Below, in pieces: positions 27,903-38,200 of a stretch of 64,000 nucleotides of DNA. The stretch is from Rhabdornis inornatus. Lineage: Eukaryota > Chordata > Aves > Passeriformes > Rhabdornithidae. The stretch covers positions 777,947 to 841,946 of the forward strand of contig VWZS01001907.1 in the NCBI GenBank assembly GCA_013397075.1. The letters run 5' to 3'. Under the pieces are notes generated by a model. It was not told the DNA's origin, ran no database searches, and worked only from the letters and a program-made list of their open reading frames with translations. Positions within the stretch are counted from its first letter, which is position 1, and each line of letters begins with the position of its first letter. The position numbers were made by a program, and so were the translations under genes.

Positions 27903-28600
27903 CACAGAACCTTAAAATGTTAAGGGCTGGAAGGCACATGAGAGATCATCCAGTTCCAGCCTCCTGCCATGGGCAGGGATGCCTTCCACTAGAAAAGGCT
28001 GCTCAGAGCTCCTTCCAACCTGGCCATCCTTGAACACTTTTGTGAATGGGGCAGCCACAGCTTCTCCGCTTCAGTGCCTCACCACTCTGATAGTAAAGAA
28101 TTTCTTCCTACTATCTAAACCTACCTTCTTCTTTCAGTTTGAAGCCATTCCTCCTTGTCCTGCAACTACATGCTCATGTCAAAAGTCCCTCTTCAAGCTC
28201 TCTTACAGTCTTTCTTTAGGAAACAGAAGGCTGCTAGGAGTTCTCCCTATAGTCTTCCCTTTTCCAGGTTGAACAGCCCCAGCTCTCTCCACCTGCTTTC
28301 ACAGGAGAGGTGTTACAGCCCTCTGATCATCTTCATGGCCCTTCTCATGTTGGAGCCCCAGAGCTGGATGCAGAACTCCGGGGGGTCTCACTATCTCACC
28401 AGAGCAGACCAGAGGGATACAGTCACTATATATAAGTATATACCACATCTCTGTGATGCCAATAAGATCATAGCCCTGCAGGCACCTACACATCTCTAAT
28501 TCCTCTTGTTTATTCCTCACACTGCATGCAATTGCATAGATCCTTTCAAGTTGGGCACCCCACCCCTATCCCAATGAAGCCGACTACCTGCCGTCTCTCC
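27903..28600 (-). mobile_element. CR1 LINE copy with internal deletion
   Basis: Read on the minus strand, the part at about 28,430-28,600 encodes the start of the CR1 endonuclease: NKQEELEMCRCLQGYDLIG, then ITEMW. Directly after it (27,903-28,425) comes CR1 3' sequence (gene end and 3' UTR), ending at the hallmark block 'gctggaaggcacatgagag atcatcc' on the plus strand. The rest of the endonuclease and most of the reverse transcriptase, normally over 1 kb, are missing. The junction near 28,424-28,443 is AT-rich. Either one copy lost its middle or two copies inserted side by side in the same orientation. Confidence 0.8.
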
Positions 28601-28610
28601 GCACATACCT

Positions 28611-28642
28611 TATAAGATATATATAATAATATATATAAGATA
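28611..28642. repeat. (AT)-rich microsatellite
   Basis: A short run of alternating AT/TA units lies directly before a long hairpin and beside the CR1 copy. Confidence 0.8.
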
Positions 28643-28689
28643 TTTCCAAGGGAATACCTTATATATAATATAAGGTATTCCCTTGGAAA
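28643..28689. repeat. Perfect inverted repeat (22-bp arms, 3-base loop)
   Basis: The left arm at 28,643-28,664 (starts 'tttccaagggaatacc') is the exact reverse complement of the right arm at 28,668-28,689 (ends 'ggtattcccttggaaa'). The loop is 'ata'. The arms are unrelated to CR1. The structure may be a template-switch product or the remains of a short palindromic element. Confidence 0.95.
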
Positions 28690-28699
28690 AGGTACCTTT

Positions 28700-30775
28700 T
28701 TAGTTTACAGCCAGTTTAAAAACATGAATTCAGCTATTTGTACTACACCTTAACTTTCATGAGACCCCAACCCTACCTGCAAAACCTGCAATGACAGATT
28801 CTCTCCCCTGTATAAACAGATGCCACTGTGTGCATCAAGCACATTTCATATGATGCCTAAAAAATGTTACGCAAAACTGAATGTGAAAGTATAATTACTA
28901 GATTAGCAGGTTTCAGCAAACCAGGGAACACATGATAAAACTGTGAAACAGTAACAGCGAAAGGGAAGGAGGGGAAATCAAGAACCAGGAGATTACCGCT
29001 GACAAAAACAATGCACCATTTGTTAATAGTGATAGACCCTTTTTCTAAATGAAACTTTTTATTCATACTCTTCTAATAGACTCCTCAATGTATTAGAATA
29101 TTAACAAATTCCTATATCCTTTTCAGTCTATGACATAACAGAGCGGATCAGTATAGTCCTACTGATCTATGCATTTCTACTCTAACATCAATAAAGCCTT
29201 TCCAACAGTGAAAATAAACTATTTATTTAGAATAGTTAATCCTACTGTAATGAGTCCTCCCCAGCCCCCCAAACATACTGTCCTATAGGAATTAACCTAC
29301 TTTCAAAAAAATATTGAAATCTTTTCACATGCACAGGATTTTTATTCACTTACAACTTATGCAGCCTAGAAACCAAAATAAAGAAGGTTGGCTTTCTGCT
29401 AAGCAGAAAATGTTCCTGGTCTGCCACTGTCTTCCTGTGGGATTGTGGACATGTTTACAGTTCACAGCAGAGAACAATGCAGAGTGCTCTGAGCTGCAGA
29501 TTCCCAAGCCAGGAAACACACACGGCACAGCACTGCTGAACCAGTCAGTACTGGTACATTAAGGTTTCATCGTATGGAGGTGGTTGCCTGGCTCACAAGG
29601 TCAGTGATTGCACAGCCTGCTTGGGCGTCTTTTCACCAACAATAAAAGCACTTGCTGGTTCTTTATCTCTTTTCTCCATTTGAAGAGTGAGAAGAGTAGC
29701 CCTTCCATATTTTGCAAAGATGTTGTAGGCATACAAGAAAACCAGGGAAGTGCAGTACCAGAGAGGAGGGAATGCATACAGAGCTCTAAAACCCATGCAG
29801 CACTTGAAAGTTGCTTTCCTGCAAGAATTTTATCTTATGCATCAGGGGGAAAAAAAATTTAAATCTATTACTACTAATTAATAAAGTTAGAACTGGAGAC
29901 ACTAAGGACCAAGCTGTGAAGAGAAAATTGATCAGGATCAATTTGACTTGGAAAATTATAAAAAATATCTTAAGATAATACCTTTACCCTTGGAACATGC
30001 CACTTTTTTGACATTTCTTGAAGAAAACTAAATTTCTGCTGAGAAAGGTTACATAAGTTTAAGGAGAATTTTCTGAGAAAAGGGAGAGGCACCAATTCCA
30101 GAATGACAATCTGCAGCGTTAATGATAAGACAGAAGTTCAAACTGCATGCACGAGACTTGGCACAGGGAATTAAACCTAAGGCTCCCCATAAGTTCCTGA
30201 CCTGGCTAGTACAGGAGTGGTGTCTCTTGCATATACAGCTGAATGCTCACTGTAACTCCTATAAGGAAGGCTCACATGCTAGACCAAGCTCAGCACACTT
30301 GTTTGGATGTGAGGAACGTTACATTTAGATTTCTATTTCACACAAAGCATTCTTGGGATTTGAACCGTCTGTTGTTATATCAATTATTCTGTTTCCAGTT
30401 CAATATTTCAGAATTGTCTGTTCTGTACAAGTGTAGAACAGGAAAAAGGTTTCATGGGATTGGAGCCTGTTTCCTCTCCATCTCTAGAAAATAATATCAG
30501 CTAGACAAAGGCAAATTAAAAATTTTATTATAAAATTCTACCTTTGTGCAAAAGCTCACTGGAAAAGTTAATGAACTTAAAAACAGGTACAATTTTTTTC
30601 AATTTGTGTTCCACACTCCCCTCAGAAAAAAAGCCCTTTTCCTTCCCAGCTAAGTACAGTGCTCTATACCTGTTCTATTTATAACCCTATTCCTTTCAGT
30701 GAAGGAAATGTTAAACCATATCAGTCTGTGGTCTTTCCTGTAGACTCACTTCCAGTACTCAAATCTGAGGTGGCT
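28700..30775. other. Gene-free intergenic stretch
   Basis: Nothing recognisable as a gene or transposon was seen; the DNA is unique-looking and AT-rich. Confidence 0.5.
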
Positions 30776-31092
30776 ACAAGGCATCTGGAGAGGACTTTTT
30801 ACAAGCGCAGTAAGTGTAGTGACAGGATGAGGGGAATGGTTTCAAACTGATTGAGGGTAGGTTAGATCAGATATCAAGAAAAATTCTTTACTGCGACAGT
30901 GGTGAAGCACTGGCACAGGTTGCCCAGAGAAGTCGTGGATGCCCCATCCCTGGAAGTGTTCAAGACCAAGGCCGGATGGGTCTCTGAACAACCTGATCTA
31001 GTAGAAGGTGTCCCTGTCCATCACAGGGGAGTTGAACTAAATGATCTTTAAGATCCCTTCTAACCCAAACCATCCTAGGATTCTATGATAAA
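30776..31092 (+). mobile_element. CR1 LINE 3' fragment
   Basis: The fragment includes 'ggcacaggttgcccagagaa', 'ccctggaagtgttcaagacc' and 'gatctttaagatcccttct', and ends at 'ccatcctaggattctatgat'. These are CR1 3' UTR blocks in the right order. It is about 315 bases long, 5'-truncated and has no coding potential. Confidence 0.92.
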
Positions 31093-32105
31093 TACAGAAG
31101 TCTCATAAATATTTGCTGACCTTTTAAAGCCTGACTGAATCTAAGTTTCCTCTCACTTAGATGTGACCTATGCATGAAAAGAAATCAGAATGACTGCACC
31201 TGAAGAGAAAAATGTGTGGAATTATTATATCAGTCTCTGTTGAAGTAATTCTTAGCTGCCAACACCTATTCTGGCAGTGCTATGCGAATTGATCTCCCAG
31301 ACAGACTGAACATTACACGTGCTGTAACAAAAGTAACAAAAGCTTTGCTGTTACCTGCATAGGTAGTCCTGATTAGAGCCAAGGCAAGAACAAATTTAGG
31401 GGCAAAGGTAGAATTCGTGCTCGGGGCAAAGATCTACTGTAGCACATACAAACAGCTCAGCAGCACAGTGATCTCAGCAGGGGTTTCTGCACAGCAGAGA
31501 ATTTCTCTGCACTTAAAGACATTGGTATGAATAGGCTAAAGAGAGTACTGTGAGCTGGAGAAAACTAAACAGACAAATAAACACCATTTAGACAATGAGA
31601 TTCAACCCTCTAACTGAAAAGTTTAAAAAATGGAAGGGGACAGGAACAGGAAGGGGAACGGAAAACAACAAATCAAACACTTTAAAAAGGTAGTTCACCT
31701 AATTTGTTGCAGGCTATCCAGTGTGATACAAAGGCACTGAATGACTCAAAGGCAAAGTTCTGAAAAATCGATTTAGAAAAACTACAGGTGGCTTTGAAAG
31801 AAGCATTCCAAACACACACAGAATTAAATAGAATTTATTTGTTGAAAACACTGAAAGAAACCAAACAAGGTTAGGTAATAGCCTCAAAGCTAAGTACTCT
31901 GGGAAATAAATTCAGAAATATGCTGATTTGTCACATGAGGCTTTTCACAGAGCTCTTTCAGGAATACAAAAAAGGAAACCCAGTCTGAAACAGTTACAAA
32001 AAAAGGAAGTTAGTGCCACAGAGATGGCAGATCACAAAAAGTTAGGCCAAGTTGGATAAAGACAGCACAACCCCTACTCATGCTCTAAGCAACATTCAGT
32101 GTTCC

Positions 32106-32210
32106 ACAGAATCATGTACTTTAGAAAAAACGCTTAAGATCATTGTAATGTTCCAGTTCACACTAAGAAAATGTAACTAAACAGTAGCCTAAAATTGCCA
32201 TTAAGAAGAA
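32106..32210 (-). mobile_element. Old, decayed CR1-like 3' fragment
   Basis: The plus strand reads 'acagaatcatgtactttaga' and shortly after 'cttaagatcattg'. This resembles the CR1 3' terminus ('acagaatcatagaatggtttaggttggaaaagacctttaagatcatc') after much decay. The match is partial, so this is a tentative call. Confidence 0.35.
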
Positions 32211-34690
32211 GAAATCTCTGCTGTTTTAATTAGTCTTATGGAAGATCACAAAAACAGTGTATTTGAAAATTTTAAAAAAGAAAAAAAAAGCAGCATAAAA
32301 ACAAATGACTGTCAGAAGTAAAAAGAACTAAATATTAATAAAAATCTAGAAGACATTATAAAACAAAGGGAACACTATCACTCACTGTCCATGTAATCCA
32401 TATTCACAGAAACTAATTTTGGATCCTCTCTAAGAGTCTCTAATAGAGACGAAACTCCCACTTCACAAAGAAGAACAGAGGAAATAATTGATTTTTCAAG
32501 TGGTCTATATACCACTTGCATACTTTTATCAAATATCTTATACCTTAAAAATAACTTATTTACTCCAGTAAGTTCTGCCTTGATTTAAACCCTTTATAAA
32601 TTATATTTATTTTTCACTAACAGCAAAACTTAATTCTGTCTTAACAAAGTTTCACCTATTTAATCCACTCTCAGGTGTGATACACACAGAGCACTTGAAC
32701 AGTCTTCCTCTACAGAGCTCCCTTGGCAGGGCTCTGCTCTATCCTTTTTCAGCTATGCAAATTTTAGTGCCATGGCACTACCTTAAAATACATATCCCCT
32801 GCTATGGACCAATTATTTGAGTGATGGTCAGAAGGGGGGGATGCTGCTTGATAATTATCCAATACAAACTGAAACAAAAATCCCCTGATAATCTTATTTC
32901 AAGGTCTGCTGATACTTATCAGCTTCATTTCCTCCAATTGAAATTTGAGAATATATTTTAAGACATGAAATATACAAGAATTGTATTTCACTTCTACTAT
33001 GACTATTTTTGTTTTAAGAAAGAAAAGTTGTTAATGTGCCAAAAATGCCAAATAATTTTCACAAAATCTCTGGCTGCAAGTCAGGGTTATTAGCACTTTA
33101 ACAGGTACAGAGGTTATAAACTGAGGTACTATGAGGCAATATGAACTACCAGCCCTGGATTAGTGCTGGAGCTCAGAATCAAAACAAGCATCCTTGCCTC
33201 TATGGACAGCTGTGCCTAATTTCAGCCAGGGGAGGCAATACAGCTCTAAAAGAAGCATTTAAAGTCTTTGCACCCTGTTCTTTCCACAGTGCTGTTACTG
33301 GAGATATCTCTGCCCCTCAAGCAAAATGCAGATGATGTCTCTGTGCCAATAGGCCTGTGCCATTGCATGACTGGCAGACTCTCAGTCCCATGTCTCTAGA
33401 GGGACTGAGGACCATGGGGGCAGAAGGGACTGAGGTTATGGACTGTGGTTAGGAACTATGGGAGGTTTGAACTGTTCTTGCAAGGTGTTTCCATTGAGGG
33501 GCTGTAGAGTGCTCCTGTTACACTCTACAATACCTCTTTAGATACAGGGAGTCAATTTCAACCAAGCATCAATTGCTCACAAGTAAAAGGCAAAGGCAAT
33601 AAAAACAATAAAAACCTTACAGAGGTGATAAATCTGCAGTACTTAAGGTCTCCATTCAAAAGAAATCCTTATTCAATGACTTATATGTTTAAGTATCACA
33701 GAAGTTAATGTAGGCTGTATGAAGTGATGCTGGTGATTTGTTTGGAAGGCAGAAGAAGGGATACACATTTAGCTTAATTTTCCTTAAAAAAAAAAAATTA
33801 AAAATCAACCTTCAGCATTTTGTGCAATGTTGAATTCAACAGAAAACTTTGCTCAAGTATTTTGCCTTCAGAAATGATCTCATGTGAGCAACAGCCGGAA
33901 GAGCACTACAGAAGAAGTGGAATTTCTCTCTGAAATCCTCTACCCAACTCTGTAAATGCTAACCCTGTTCTCAGGGCACATCAAATTCCATGGCAACCAG
34001 CATGTATTTCCCCTCATTTCCCCACACTGATGCTGAACCACAGTCTTTTGTTTGGAGTGCTAAATGCAAGTATTTTGAGATGCCCTTCAGAGGGTTCCTC
34101 AGCAGCTGACCCGGTAATTTATACACATTTCTTTGTACTTGGTGCTTAAATTACTGAATACTTCTATGTTAGAGGTTTCAAAACTAATTAATACTACAGG
34201 GTGATGAGAAAACACAGCCAGCAGTCCTGTGGCGAGACATAGCCTGGCTCTCACACGTGAGGACACAACCATTGTAGCAGGTACACACTAGAGAATAAGC
34301 TTACAAATCTCCTGCAGCACGTGGAGAACCTCCCGTGAGAGTTCACACTTTTCAACACTACAAGAGAGCTGAAACAACCAGACGATGAAGCAGAGCAAAA
34401 CACTCGGTCTTTCACTTGTGGTGCATCTCCAGACCTCAGGTGCGGTGTATTCTGCCTCTACCCAGGCAGGAGAGCCCTGATGGGCCCCTCCCTTGAGGGG
34501 GACTGGCTTTATGTAGCACACGCCCAGACAAGCGGCGCGGTTCCACAAGAGCCCGTTCTTCACCATTGCTTTAGGCTACAGAAGCATCCGAATACGCTCT
34601 CCACCCCCCACTGCTTCCTACCTGGAAAGCTCATCCCAACTCTTCCGTTCCTCAAAGCTATATCAACACGGATACCTGCCCCTGCAGTAT
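32211..34690. other. Upstream flank of the VASH1 promoter, gene-free
   Basis: No exons or transposons were recognised. Sequence is AT-rich until about 34,480, where GC content begins to rise toward the CpG island. Confidence 0.5.
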
Positions 34691-34865
34691 CCCAGCAGTG
34701 CTTTATCGCCTGCGGGGCCGCCCCTGAGCCCAGCCGCCCACCCGGGCCCCGCCCGTGCCTCCCGCCCCCGCAGCCCGAGCGCAGACCCCGGCGGGCCGCG
34801 CTCAGCCGCCCCTGCCCCTCACGGCGACCCTTCAGCAGCCGCTTCGTGGCCCCGCTCCCACCGCA

Positions 34866-34881
34866 CCGCCCCGCCCCGCCC
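34866..34881. promoter_or_regulatory. Overlapping GC boxes
   Basis: 'ccgccccgccccgccc' provides tandem CCGCCC cores (GGGCGG on the minus strand), the binding core of Sp1/KLF factors. It sits directly upstream of the gap that hides the VASH1 start. Confidence 0.6.
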
Positions 34882-35035
34882 NNNNNNNNNNNNNNNNNNN
34901 NNNNNNNNNNNNNNNNNNNNNNNNNNNNNNNNNNNNNNNNNNNNNNNNNNNNNNNNNNNNNNNNNNNNNNNNNNNNNNNNNNNNNNNNNNNNNNNNNNNN
35001 NNNNNNNNNNNNNNNNNNNNNNNNNNNNNNNNNNN
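34882..35035. other. Assembly gap (154 N)
   Basis: An unresolved run of N lies in the densest GC part of the island. By comparison with the human protein it should hold the VASH1 start codon and about 22 codons, plus 5' UTR. The length is not a round number, so it may be an estimate. Confidence 0.99.
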
Positions 35036-35278
35036 GACGGGGCCGCGGCGGCCAAGCAGCCCCTGTCCGGCGAGGCGGCGGCACCGCGGGATGAGGAGCA
35101 GCAGGAGGAGGAGGGCGAGGAGGATCTTCGCGACGGCGGCGTCCCCTTCTTCGTCAACCGCGGCGGGCTGCCCGTGGATGAGCCCACCTGGGAGCGGATG
35201 TGGCGGCATGTGGGCAGGATCCACCCCGAGGGGGACCGGGTGGCGCAGAGGATCCGGGGCGCCGCCGACCTGCCCAAG
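35036..35278 (+). CDS. VASH1: VASH1 coding exon 1 (partial)
   Basis: It provides 81 codons in frame from the first base after the gap to the donor 'aag|gtgaga'. It encodes a low-complexity Ala/Glu-rich segment, then the conserved FFVNRGGLPVDEPTWERMW block and the end RGAADLPK. The true exon start lies in the gap. Confidence 0.95.
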
Positions 35279-38200
35279 GTGAGACCCGCCCCCCCCCAAC
35301 CCGCGGCTGGTGCGGCGCGGGGGCCCAGCAGAAGCGCCCGGGGCGGACCGTCCCCCACAGGGCGGACGAAGGGAAGGGGGACACGGCGGCATCCCGCTGG
35401 GAGGAGGCGCCCGCCTGTCCCCTTAGGAGGCCGGTCTCCCCGGCTCGGGAGAGATCCCTCGGTAAAACGGGCCCCGGGACTGCTCTTGCCGGAAGCAAAG
35501 CCACGCTCTAACTCGGAGTGCGAGAGGGTGTCTGCGGGGCTCTGCCCTGTCTGGTGCGCCAGCAGCACCCTCTTCTGCGGCCTTGCTGGAAAACGGACTT
35601 CAGGTAGCTAATGTGTGAGCAGCCTGGAGGGGGAGGGAGGAATGGGCAATGTCTGAAGAGAAACACTAGATAAATGATGAAAAGATGAGGAGAGTTAAAT
35701 TTAGAAGAGTACAAATACTTGTGGTGGGGGATTGAGACAGGCGGAGGTGAGCCTTTGAACCTGAAGAAATTCAATTTGGGTACAGTCTCCCACACCAAAA
35801 GGCATTCTGGAAGACAGCTGTGTCTGTCAAAAAAGACTTTTGATGCCAAGCTTTTTAAGAGGAGTTAGCAAATGTTTGCAGAGCTTATTGCTGGTGTAGG
35901 GTCAGATGTGATTTCCAAGCATGTTCCTGGCCTTGCTGCAGAGAACTCTACAAAAAGAGAAACCACTGACCATTTCACTGGGCTTTGTACCATACTGAAA
36001 CATTTGAATGTGAATTCTTGTGATTGTTGCTATCTGTATTGCATTTCAGCTGGAGAAAAATCTCTCCCTTTTATTGTCATACTGTGAACAAAAGACACTG
36101 CAAACATTTGTATGTCACTCCACTGGTGGGTTGTAAGAGTCTTCCCATCACTCTACTTGAGGAAATTCAGATACAAAACGATGAAGCTTTTTCGTCTCAG
36201 GTTTTTTTAGCAAGGATTTACCTCCTTGGGAAGATAATCTGAAGGATGGAAGAACATGCTATTATATGGTGCACATACTGCTTTCCATGAGGAATTCTGG
36301 AGAAGCATGTGATGCAACATCCTTTGTGCAGTAAAGAATCATAGGCATCTGTGGCAGCAACTGGAATAAATCCTGAATCCTGATTACAGTCCCTATTCTA
36401 ACTCCATTAGACTTTTCCTTCCTTTTCAGATTTCCTTCCTTTCCTCTGACTTTGTCCTGACTCCAGGTGAAGGCTGAAAACATGTTTCAGATCAGTCACA
36501 ACACACACTACCTAATTTCCTAACCATAGGGACTGATTTGGCCAAAAATGGTGAGGGAAATGAAGAAAGAAGCTGACAAACAAGACTCCGATGAATGACT
36601 GGGGAAAATACAGTGTTCAGTCCCTTGTTTTGGTCTTATGTGAAGAACTTCCTCTGTTCTTACTTTATAGTCTTCATCCAAGAGGGTTACAGTTAGGGGA
36701 CACAAGTGGTCTGAGCTCTTGCAATAAGAGGTGAAATTAGGCTGTTTTGTCTTGGGAGTTGCTAGCACCCCCGAGAAACAGATCTATAAACTGTATTCAG
36801 CACTATGCCATCTGAGATCCCATTCCCAAGCTCGCTCGGCATACAGCTGGGAGGATACTGGAATTCAGGAAACCACAAGGATGGGTGAGCTCTGTTTCCT
36901 TAGCTCCTTCTCCCCTGTAGGGATGTATTTTTTTTCTTTGAGGGCTGCTTATCGCCACTTGTCTCCTTGCCATCAAGTTTCTTTGAAAGGCTGGTGCAAC
37001 AGATGAGAATCAGGGCAGTAAGTGCACTCTGCAAGGCTAGCTCCTTTGAGAAGCCAGGTTCTCTCCATGTACTGCAGGCTGAATAGTCCTTTATAGGTGT
37101 TGGGAATGGGACAGTGACTTGCCTACTCCAAAATTTTGGCCATGGATTGTAGCCAGCATTGGGTGTTGGGGAATAACTCTCAAAAAAGCTGTCAGTAAAC
37201 TAAAATACTATAAAATGGTGATTGGAGGAGGCTGTGATTAGACATATGTTTACAGATCAGCTTCAAGGGCTGTGTCTCTGGGGTCTGAGAGCTCATCTAG
37301 TCTCCATTTCCTTCCAGTAGACTTGGGGTGAATGGGCATCAAGTGAGCAGGCTTGAGAGTATCACTCTCCTGTAGGTTGTGCTCTTTCCAGCAACAGGGT
37401 GGGGTATTGCCTTGCTTCCAGCTGCTGGAACCATCAAATGGGTCCATGCTGGAAGTACAAAGTGATGTGTGCTTGGCTCATAAAGAAATTATGGATTTTA
37501 AATGAGATGGTTATGAGAGCAAAGACAGGAAGAGTTGCATCTAATGGATTCAGACTGAGAGAGCCATAAAAAATAATCTGGTTTTTTTTCAGTTAGGCTC
37601 TCAACCAAGGCTGATACTGCTCCTGTGTTATTTGCAGAAGGAAGAATAGGGAGGTGCATGGATACACATTAGTACCATAAAAGAAACTGTTGCTAAACTA
37701 GGCTGGCCAGAAGAGCACCTCCGTGATACCGATAAGGGTGGAGCTTTGCCTGTGCCTCGCTCCCATCCGCCTCTCATACAGCATGGCCCTCTTAGTATAT
37801 GAAAATCTTGGATGTTCTCAGGATCCGCTTTCTAAAAGCAGTGTCCCAATCTCATGCATATAGACAGCCTGCCAGGATGCATGAATCTGGAGTGGGGTGA
37901 TGCAGCTACTCCACACAAGTGATGAAGGATCAAGGGTGTGTTCATTTGGTCTTCTAAGCCTGGCAGAAGTTACATACTTTGGGAAATCTGGGCTCCCTTC
38001 CTTGCTTTCTCTGTAGCTTTCAGAATAGCTAAAGGAAAGTCAAAATAGATCTGATTTCCTATCTTTTGTGTTATAAATAAATTCTCTGCTTTCTAAAGGA
38101 CTGTGAAAACTACCTAATATTTATAACTCTTTTGAGATGTGCAGTGGATGATGCTGGGGAATAAAAAAGTGTAAGGATCTCTCATCCTGTCAGTGTGGAA

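Larger units (their letters stand above)
34690..35600 (+). promoter_or_regulatory. VASH1 CpG-island promoter region
   Basis: GC content and CpG frequency jump sharply from about 34,690 and fall again after about 35,600. The island covers the upstream flank, coding exon 1 and the start of intron 1. No TATA box is visible. Overlapping GC boxes (CCGCCC type, 34,866-34,881) lie just before the assembly gap. This is a TATA-less, Sp1-type promoter, as expected for VASH1. The transcription start cannot be placed because of the gap. Confidence 0.8.

Noticed and set aside
1..34480. Missed exons of ESRRB or another gene
   Set aside because: No nuclear-receptor motifs or other conserved protein blocks were found in any frame read; the stretch fits the known gene-poor interval.
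34480..35611. Several long overlapping open frames on both strands around the gap
   Set aside because: They are products of high GC (few stop codons) and of N translated as X. Only the frame matching VASH1 exon 1 is supported.
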